In this document: piece after piece, positions 58,561 through 64,000 of the stretch
Layout of the letters: each line of letters opens with the position of its first letter
How positions within the stretch are numbered: position 1 is the stretch's first letter
NCBI GenBank assembly: GCA_047626725.1
Contig: JBLHSG010000016.1
Location: 34,526-98,525 of the forward strand
Source: Ascidiaceihabitans sp034111945
GTDB lineage: Bacteria; Pseudomonadota; Alphaproteobacteria; Rhodobacterales; Rhodobacteraceae
DNA length: 64,000 nucleotides
Direction of reading: 5' to 3'
The notes under the pieces: generated by a model
Told to the model about the DNA's origin: nothing
The model's input: the letters and a program-made list of their open reading frames with translations, nothing else
Database searches by the model: none
Translations under genes and position numbers: made by a program

Positions 58561-59395
58561 GTTTTTGCCTCGATTTGTCCGCACAATGTTAAGTGCCGTT
58601 GTTCTGAGCGGGCTGACCACACCGCTGTTGGTCACCACGTCTATTGCACATGAGTTTTGGATCGAACCACAGAAGTTTCAAGTCGAAAGTGGCGAAAACC
58701 TTGAGGTTGATCTGCGAAATGGTCAGGAATTTGTTGGCTCGCGGCTGGCTTATTTCACCAACAGCTTTACCCGGTTTGATGTGGCGCAAGGCGATCAGGT
58801 CCGCGCCGTTGACGGGCGTATGGGCGACAGGCCGGCGATGCAGATGGTGCCGGACGCGGATGGTTTGCTGATTATTTTGCACGAAACCACGCCGGCAAAA
58901 GTACGCTACAAAGAATGGCCAAAGTTTCTGAAATTCGCCGCGCACAAAGATTTTAAAGACATCGAGGCCCGCCATGACGCGCTAGGGTTTCCCCGCGAAA
59001 ATTTCCGCGAACTTTACACGCGCCACGTCAAAGCACTGGTGGGTGTGGGTGACGCCAAAGGATCCGATCGCGCCTATGGGTTAAAAACCGAATTTGTCGC
59101 CTTAACCAATCCGTATGATGCCGATTTTGACGGGCAAATGCAGGTTCAAGTGCTGCTTGATGGTGCCCCGCGCATCGACACGCAAATAGAAATTTTCCAC
59201 CGCGCCGCAGATGACACTGTCACCATAACGCTTGCGCGCACCGACGATCAAGGGCGCGCCACCATTGCGGTAACTACGGGTGATTACCTGTTTGATGCGG
59301 TTGTGTTGGAACCCTTTGACACCGATGTGGCCGACGCGCCCAAAGATGTCGTTTGGCAAACCTACTGGGCGGCCCTGACATTTGCAGTTCCGTAA
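58544..59395 (+). CDS. DUF4198 family exported protein (NikK-like)
   Basis: A 283-residue protein with a signal peptide (MLSAVVLSGLTTPLLVTTSIA-HEF) and a DUF4198 domain: the mature N-terminus HEFWIEPQKFQVESGENLEVDL, a central mixed region, and a C-terminal Ig-like part (TRTDDQGRATIAVTTG equivalents near ARTDDQGRATIAVTTGDYLF). DUF4198 proteins (NikK type) often accompany nickel/cobalt transporters and may bind the metal through the N-terminal His of the mature chain. ATG 58544 has AGGT upstream; ATG 58559 is an alternative. Either start overlaps the divergent HupE-type start. Confidence 0.78.
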   Translation: MKDRIMFLPRFVRTMLSAVVLSGLTTPLLVTTSIAHEFWIEPQKFQVESGENLEVDLRNGQEFVGSRLAYFTNSFTRFDVAQGDQVRAVDGRMGDRPAMQMVPDADGLLIILHETTPAKVRYKEWPKFLKFAAHKDFKDIEARHDALGFPRENFRELYTRHVKALVGVGDAKGSDRAYGLKTEFVALTNPYDADFDGQMQVQVLLDGAPRIDTQIEIFHRAADDTVTITLARTDDQGRATIAVTTGDYLFDAVVLEPFDTDVADAPKDVVWQTYWAALTFAVP

Positions 59396-59440
59396 CGGTC
59401 GCACCTTGCACCTTGGGGAAAACGCCGCCAAAACCGAACC

Positions 59441-60331
59441 ATGAACCCAACACCAGATATTTTATGCATCGGCAGCGTTCTTTGGGACGTGATTGGCCGA
59501 TCCTCGCGGGTGATGCGCCAAGGCTCTGATGTGCCCGGCCGTATCACGCGATTGCCCGGCGGCGTCGCTATGAACATTGCCATGATCGTGGCGCGTTTTG
59601 GTCTGACACCCGCCTTGTTAACCGCAATCGGGCGCGACGCCGAAGGGGATGAATTGATCACCGCCTGCCGCGCGCGTGGCATGATCACCGACACCGTTTA
59701 CCGGTCAGACGATTTGCCCACGGATCGCTACATGGCAGTCGAGGGCGCAAACGGCCTGATCGCCGCAATCGCAGACGCCCATTCACTTGAGGCTGCTGGC
59801 GCAAAAATCTTGCGCCCGCTGAGTGATGGCACGCTGGCGGATGCGAACAATCCGTACACCGGACTGATCGCGCTGGACGGAAATTTGACAGTTGAATTGC
59901 TGTCGGAAATCGCGACCAGCACCGCGCTTGCTCATGCTGATTTGCGCGTCGCCCCGGCATCCCCCGGCAAGGCAGAACGCCTGTTGCCCTTCCTGAATGC
60001 AAAGCGCGGCACGTTGTATGTGAACCTCGAAGAAGCGGGGTTACTTTGCAAAGCCACATTCGAGGACACAGTCACCGCCGCCACCGCCCTGTTAGACCGC
60101 GGCGCGCAACGCATTTTGGTCACCAATGGTGGACAAGACGCCGCTGAGGGCAGCCGCGATGGCATCATCAGCCAGACCCCACCCCAAGTTTTGGTCACTC
60201 GCATCACCGGCGCCGGTGACACGTTTATGGCCGCACATATCGCCGCCGAATCCCGCGGTGCCGACCGCACTGACGCCCTAGATCAAGCCCTGCAAGCCGC
60301 CGCCACTTATGTTTCCGGAGAATCCGTTTAA
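59441..60331 (+). CDS. psuK: Pseudouridine kinase (PfkB family)
   Basis: A 296-residue ribokinase-fold sugar kinase. PfkB signature 1 region GGVAMNIAMIVARFGL and signature 2 TRITGAGDTFMAAHIAA with catalytic Asp. Specificity for pseudouridine is inferred from its one-base overlap (TAATG) with psuG, whose enzyme uses the product, pseudouridine 5'-phosphate. The alone-standing family would otherwise be called only PfkB kinase. Confidence 0.87.
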   Translation: MNPTPDILCIGSVLWDVIGRSSRVMRQGSDVPGRITRLPGGVAMNIAMIVARFGLTPALLTAIGRDAEGDELITACRARGMITDTVYRSDDLPTDRYMAVEGANGLIAAIADAHSLEAAGAKILRPLSDGTLADANNPYTGLIALDGNLTVELLSEIATSTALAHADLRVAPASPGKAERLLPFLNAKRGTLYVNLEEAGLLCKATFEDTVTAATALLDRGAQRILVTNGGQDAAEGSRDGIISQTPPQVLVTRITGAGDTFMAAHIAAESRGADRTDALDQALQAAATYVSGESV

Positions 60332-61257
60332 TGACCCTGATCACCCCTTCTGCCGAAGTTGCCGCAGCCCTGCAAAATGGCACGCCCATTGTCGCGCTTG
60401 AAAGCACGATCATCACGCACGGCATGCCGTATCCGCAAAACCTCGAGGTCGCGCGCCACGTCGAATCAGACGTGCGCGCCACCGGGGCAACACCCGCAAC
60501 CATGGCCGTGATGGACGGTGTTTTGCATGCCGGATTAGACGACACACAGCTGGTTGCACTGGCCCAAGCCAAAGGCGTCGCAAAACTATCGCGCGCAGAC
60601 ATGGCCGCCTGTATCGCCACGGGCGGCACCGGTGCCACCACCGTTGCCGCCACGATGATCGCCGCGCGTTTGGCCGGTATTCACGTCTTTGCCACGGGCG
60701 GAATTGGCGGCGTGCACAAGGGCGCTGAGTTAACGTTCGATATCTCTGCTGACCTACTGGAATTGGCGCAAACGCCTGTCACCGTGGTCGCGGCGGGTGC
60801 AAAAGCGATCCTTGATATTCCCAAAACCCTCGAAGTTCTGGAAACCCAAGGCGTACCGGTCATTGCCTTTGGTCAAGACGACATGCCCGCCTTTTGGTCA
60901 CGTCACAGCGACCTGCGCGCGCCGTTGCGGATGGACAGTGCCGGACAAATCGCCGCCGCCCATCACTTGCGCACGCAGATGCACATCCCCGGTGGTCAGC
61001 TGATCTGTAACCCGATCCCTCAGGATGCAGAAATCAGTGCCGACATTCTGGCACCGATCATTGCGCAGGCCCAAAACGACGCCGACACGTTTGGGATTAC
61101 CGGCAAAGGCGTTACGCCCTATCTGTTGCAGCGAATCTTTGAACTGACCGAGGGCAAATCGCTGGTCGCCAACATCGCGCTGGTGCGCAACAATGCACGG
61201 CTGGCCGCACAGATTGCCTCTGAATTGGGCAGGCTAACGGGGCGAAACACGAACTGA
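60331..61257 (+). CDS. psuG: Pseudouridine-5'-phosphate glycosidase
   Basis: Cleaves pseudouridine 5'-phosphate to uracil and ribose 5-phosphate. 308 residues. VALESTIITHGMPYPQNLEVA, GVAKLSRADMAACIATGGTGATTVAATM, FATGGIGGVHKGAE and the catalytic Lys in VVAAGAKAILDIPKTLEVLE are diagnostic (YeiN/IndA family). With psuK it forms a two-step route for salvage of pseudouridine from RNA decay. Confidence 0.95.
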   Translation: MTLITPSAEVAAALQNGTPIVALESTIITHGMPYPQNLEVARHVESDVRATGATPATMAVMDGVLHAGLDDTQLVALAQAKGVAKLSRADMAACIATGGTGATTVAATMIAARLAGIHVFATGGIGGVHKGAELTFDISADLLELAQTPVTVVAAGAKAILDIPKTLEVLETQGVPVIAFGQDDMPAFWSRHSDLRAPLRMDSAGQIAAAHHLRTQMHIPGGQLICNPIPQDAEISADILAPIIAQAQNDADTFGITGKGVTPYLLQRIFELTEGKSLVANIALVRNNARLAAQIASELGRLTGRNTN

Positions 61258-61334
61258 CCCCACACCCGACGTCCAGCCATTGAAGAACCGCCACAAAACG
61301 CATAGCTGTTTGCGGTGCACAAAACGGACCTGCC

Positions 61335-62084
61335 ATGAACACGCCCTTTGATCCTGAAAAACCGCGCCGCCCTCGTTTGATTGCGCGCCTGCGCTCGTCT
61401 TTTTTGACGGGCCTTGTGGTGGTCGCCCCTGTTGGCCTGACGATCTGGCTGATTTGGACGGTTGTGGGCTGGATCGACGGCTTTGTGTGGCCATTGGTGC
61501 CCGGCGGCTGGCGCCCTGATGCGTTGATTAACTATTTTCTGAACAACGTCAGATACCTTGATGCACCGCTAAACCGCGAACCCAATCCCGACTGGATCAG
61601 GGTGAATGTGCGCGGCGTTGGCGTCATTGTTTTCTTGACCTTCACGATCATTGTCGGGTGGCTCGCCAAAGGTATTATCGGGCGATCCATGATCCGCTTT
61701 GCCGAAAGTCTGGTGGAACGCACACCTGTCGTACGGTCGATTTATTCCGGCATCAAACAGATTTCGGAGACCATTTTTGCGCAAACCGAACGCTCGTTTG
61801 AGACCGCCTGCCTGATCGAATACCCAAGCAAAGGTATCTGGGCGATCGGGTTCGTGTCGACAACAGCCAAGGGCGAAATCACGCAGCGCGCGGGCAACAC
61901 CGGCGAATTGCTGTCGATCTTTGTGCCGACAACACCCAACCCGACATCAGGGTTCTTGCTGTTTTTCCCAGCCGAAAACGTGATCGAATTGGATATGTCA
62001 GTTGAGGACGCGGCAAAATTGGTGATCTCGGCCGGACTGGTTTATCCCAACGGCAAAGATCCCAGCACACCACCCGAAGACTAG
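61335..62084 (+). CDS. DUF502 family membrane protein
   Basis: A 249-residue protein with two N-terminal helices (FLTGLVVVAPVGLTIWLIWTVV; GVGVIVFLTFTIIVGWLA) and a C-terminal soluble domain (IYSGIKQISETIFAQTERSF, VPTTPNPTSGFLLFFPAENV). This is the DUF502/COG2928 pattern. Function unknown. A 77-bp gap separates it from psuG; its stop overlaps the convergent patatin gene by 4 bp. Confidence 0.9.
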   Translation: MNTPFDPEKPRRPRLIARLRSSFLTGLVVVAPVGLTIWLIWTVVGWIDGFVWPLVPGGWRPDALINYFLNNVRYLDAPLNREPNPDWIRVNVRGVGVIVFLTFTIIVGWLAKGIIGRSMIRFAESLVERTPVVRSIYSGIKQISETIFAQTERSFETACLIEYPSKGIWAIGFVSTTAKGEITQRAGNTGELLSIFVPTTPNPTSGFLLFFPAENVIELDMSVEDAAKLVISAGLVYPNGKDPSTPPED

Positions 62085-63112
62085 GCGAACATATCGCGCA
62101 GCTTGAGGGTTGAGCGCATGTTCAAGTCATCAAAATGATTGTCCAAGAACGCCTGAGTGGCCGCAAAACCTGCGTCTTTTAAGGTCTCGATGATAAACCC
62201 GTTTGGCACTGATTTTGTGGCAATCGACAGGTCATTCATCAGCGCATCGTCAGCGATCATATGGGTGTACACCTGCGCCATACGGCCGGGCATCAACGTG
62301 CCATCCTCTAGTAAACGCTGCACAAAATCGATTGCGCGCATCTCGCGAAGCAAGGACGAATTAAAACTGATCTCGTTCAAGCGGTTCTGGATTTGCTGCG
62401 GTGTGGTTGGTAGGTCTTTGCGCTCGAGTGGGTTGATATTGATGACCACGATGTCTTCGGGCAGGCTGTCGTCAAACAGCGGGAACAGCGCGGGATTGCC
62501 GGTGTATCCACCATCCCAGAATGCCTCGGTCTGGCCGGTTTCCGTGTCAAACATCTCGACCGCTTGGAACATCGTTGGCAGGCACGCAGAGGCCAAAATT
62601 GCATCCGTCGTGACCTCTTCGGCGCTGAAAACCCGCAGTTTGCCATTGCGCACACGGGTCGCGTTAATGAACAATTTGGGGCCTTCGTCGGCGCACACTT
62701 TGTCGAAATCGAACTGCTTAACGATGTCGCGCAACGGGTTGTTGTAAAATGGGCCAAGCGCGTAGGGCGACACCATGCGCGTGAACGCCTCGCCCATCAT
62801 GTAGGGCAATGACGCGCCGATTGCTTGGCTAACGCCCGCCGGACCGATGGATGTAAGCCATTGATTAAGCGCGGTAGTTTGCGACGATGCAACCTGTGAC
62901 CAAAGCCAGTTCAGGTTTTCGCGCGCGCCGTCACGCCCGCCTTTTAGCATGCCAGCCTTTAACGCAGCGCCGTTCAGCGCCCCCGCAGAGGTGCCCGACA
63001 TGCCGGCAATTTCGATCCGCTCGTCTGCCAAAAGGCAATCCAGCGCGCCCCATGTGAACGCGCCGTGGGCACCGCCGCCTTGCAAGGCCAAATTGATTTT
63101 CTTAGGGCGCAT
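62081..63112 (-). CDS. Patatin-like phospholipase (RssA/YlbK type)
   Basis: A 343-residue serine hydrolase. Oxyanion loop LQGGGAHGAFTWG near residues 9-16, nucleophile GTSAGAL, catalytic Asp in FWDGGYTGNPA complete the Ser-Asp dyad. AGGAGCACCTT precedes ATG 63112. It lies 61 bp downstream of a 3-hydroxybutyrate dehydrogenase gene in the same direction, a pairing common in Rhodobacterales, so a part in lipid or polyhydroxybutyrate-related turnover is plausible. Confidence 0.9.
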   Translation of the reverse strand: MRPKKINLALQGGGAHGAFTWGALDCLLADERIEIAGMSGTSAGALNGAALKAGMLKGGRDGARENLNWLWSQVASSQTTALNQWLTSIGPAGVSQAIGASLPYMMGEAFTRMVSPYALGPFYNNPLRDIVKQFDFDKVCADEGPKLFINATRVRNGKLRVFSAEEVTTDAILASACLPTMFQAVEMFDTETGQTEAFWDGGYTGNPALFPLFDDSLPEDIVVININPLERKDLPTTPQQIQNRLNEISFNSSLLREMRAIDFVQRLLEDGTLMPGRMAQVYTHMIADDALMNDLSIATKSVPNGFIIETLKDAGFAATQAFLDNHFDDLNMRSTLKLRDMFA

Positions 63113-63173
63113 AAGGTGCTCCTGTTGCGCCAAGTTTACAATTTTGGCTGGGATTTAGTAGAGGCGTAAAAGA

Positions 63174-63959
63174 TTAAAGTGCCGTCCAGCCGCCATCGAC
63201 GCTAATGGCTGTGCCGGTGATTTGGTCTGCAAAATGCGAGCATAAAAACGCAGCTGTGCCGCCCATTTGTTCGACTGTTGCAAATTCTTTGGACGGTTGG
63301 CGCTTGAGCATGACATTCTTGATCACGTCCTCGCGGCTCATGTCATATTCAGCCATCGTGTCGGGGATTTGAGATTCAACCAACGGCGTCAAAACATAGC
63401 CTGGGCAAATCGCGTTGGCGGTGATCGGGTCCTGCGCAGTTTCAAGCGCTGTGGTTTTGGTCAACCCGATGATGCCGTGTTTTGCCGCGATGTAGGCCGA
63501 TTTGAATGGTGATGCGGTCAGGCCGTGCGCCGAGGAAATGTTGATCACTCGCCCCCAGCCGTTTTTGCGCATGCCTTCGATCGCCGCGGCCGTGGTGTGG
63601 AATGCTGACGACAGGTTGATCGCGATGATCGCATCCCATTTTTCGGTCGGGAATTTTTCGATCGCAGCCACGTGTTGAATACCAGCGTTGTTCACCAAGA
63701 TATCGCATGCGCCCGCATCCGTGATTAGGCGGCGACATTGATCGCCCTTGGACATGTCGGCCTGCACGTATTTTGCGTCTATCCCGAATTCGCGGGCAAT
63801 ATCGGCGGCCAGCGCATGATCATCGTCGGTATTGGAATAGCTGTTCAGCACGACATTTGCGCCCGCGCGCGCAAATTGCTGTGCGATGCCCAAACCAATT
63901 CCTGAATTTGAACCCGTGATAACTGCCGTTTTGCCGCCAAGGTCGATGCTGATTGTCAT
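63174..63959 (-). CDS. bdhA: 3-hydroxybutyrate dehydrogenase (SDR family)
   Basis: NAD-dependent interconversion of 3-hydroxybutyrate and acetoacetate in PHB/ketone metabolism. 261 residues. Cofactor motif TGSNSGIGLGIAQ, NNAGIQHVAAIEKFP, and catalytic Ser-Tyr-Lys in ISSAHGLTASPFKSAYIAAKHG; the HBDH-specific ANAICPGYVLTPLVE with Gln in QIPDTM follows. GGGAAAAATCAC supports ATG 63959. Six-base inverted repeat CCAAAC-TGTG-GTTTGG (63970-63985) lies just upstream and may affect its expression. Confidence 0.93.
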   Translation of the reverse strand: MTISIDLGGKTAVITGSNSGIGLGIAQQFARAGANVVLNSYSNTDDDHALAADIAREFGIDAKYVQADMSKGDQCRRLITDAGACDILVNNAGIQHVAAIEKFPTEKWDAIIAINLSSAFHTTAAAIEGMRKNGWGRVINISSAHGLTASPFKSAYIAAKHGIIGLTKTTALETAQDPITANAICPGYVLTPLVESQIPDTMAEYDMSREDVIKNVMLKRQPSKEFATVEQMGGTAAFLCSHFADQITGTAISVDGGWTAL

Positions 63960-63969
63960 GTGATTTTTC

Positions 63970-63985
63970 CCAAACTGTGGTTTGG
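63970..63985. repeat. Short inverted repeat upstream of bdhA
   Basis: CCAAAC-TGTG-GTTTGG, 6-bp arms, 4-base spacer, ending 10 bases before the start codon and touching the ribosome site. It could be an operator or a leader hairpin; it is too short to be sure. Confidence 0.3.
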
Positions 63986-64000
63986 CCAAACTATGTCATG

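Noticed and set aside
1..64000. Mobile elements, prophage, toxin-antitoxin, defence islands or CRISPR
   Set aside because: No transposase, integrase, phage structural gene, restriction or Cas-like protein and no regularly spaced repeats were seen; composition and codon use look even throughout.

Overview
The window looks like chromosomal DNA from an alphaproteobacterium of the Rhodobacterales, Roseobacter group. I infer this from gene content and regulatory style: an iscR-suf operon with YIP1 genes inside it, a class II DAHP synthase, monomeric isocitrate dehydrogenase, an lpxD-acp-fabF unit, and a LexA box of the alphaproteobacterial direct-repeat type (GTTC-N7-GTTC) upstream of recA. Genus cannot be fixed from the sequence alone. 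Genes are dense, with many 1-bp (TAATG) and 4-bp (ATGA) overlaps. I saw no insertion sequence, prophage, CRISPR array, integrase or rRNA. The single tRNA is Arg(CCG).

Layout. 1-4.5 kb: PAS protein, DAHP synthase, GlxA-type regulator, PQQ sugar dehydrogenase. 4.6-10.2 kb: a complete branched-chain-amino-acid-type ABC transporter (SBP-livG-livF-GNAT-livH-livM). 10.3-13 kb: HerA-like ATPase, then a 484-bp gap holding two candidate small RNAs, then an IalB-type secreted protein. 13-18.2 kb: envelope genes (fabF-acp-lpxD, L,D-transpeptidase, DUF882 peptidase). 18.3-27.5 kb: tRNA-Arg and the iscR-desulfurase-sufB-x-x-sufC-sufD-yip1-yip1-sufS operon, whose promoter -10 lies inside an Irr-box-like palindrome. 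27.7-34.6 kb: hydrolase, HD protein, monomeric IDH, DUF6356, Lrp and TypA. 34.6-38.8 kb: DUF1330, alaS, recA with LexA sites. 39-41.9 kb: polar amino acid ABC transporter. 42-48 kb: acyl-CoA synthetase, thioesterase and zwf-pgl-pgi with a LacI-type operator. 48-57.4 kb: radical SAM protein, DM13 protein, gyrA, M32 peptidase, ctaA, trmJ, thiE. 57.4-64 kb: head-to-head HupE/UreJ and DUF4198 genes (possible nickel/cobalt handling), psuK-psuG, DUF502, patatin phospholipase and 3-hydroxybutyrate dehydrogenase.

Most of the window is housekeeping. The least explained parts are the two tandem orphan sRNA-like units at 11.9-12.15 kb (one with a CUUCCUCCC loop), the IscR that lacks the usual cluster cysteines, the unknown genes inside the suf operon, the radical SAM enzyme with six extra C-terminal cysteines, the ABC permease that begins with a lipobox, and the HupE/DUF4198 pair whose start codons overlap on opposite strands. 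All calls come from reading the sequence; no database search was run.
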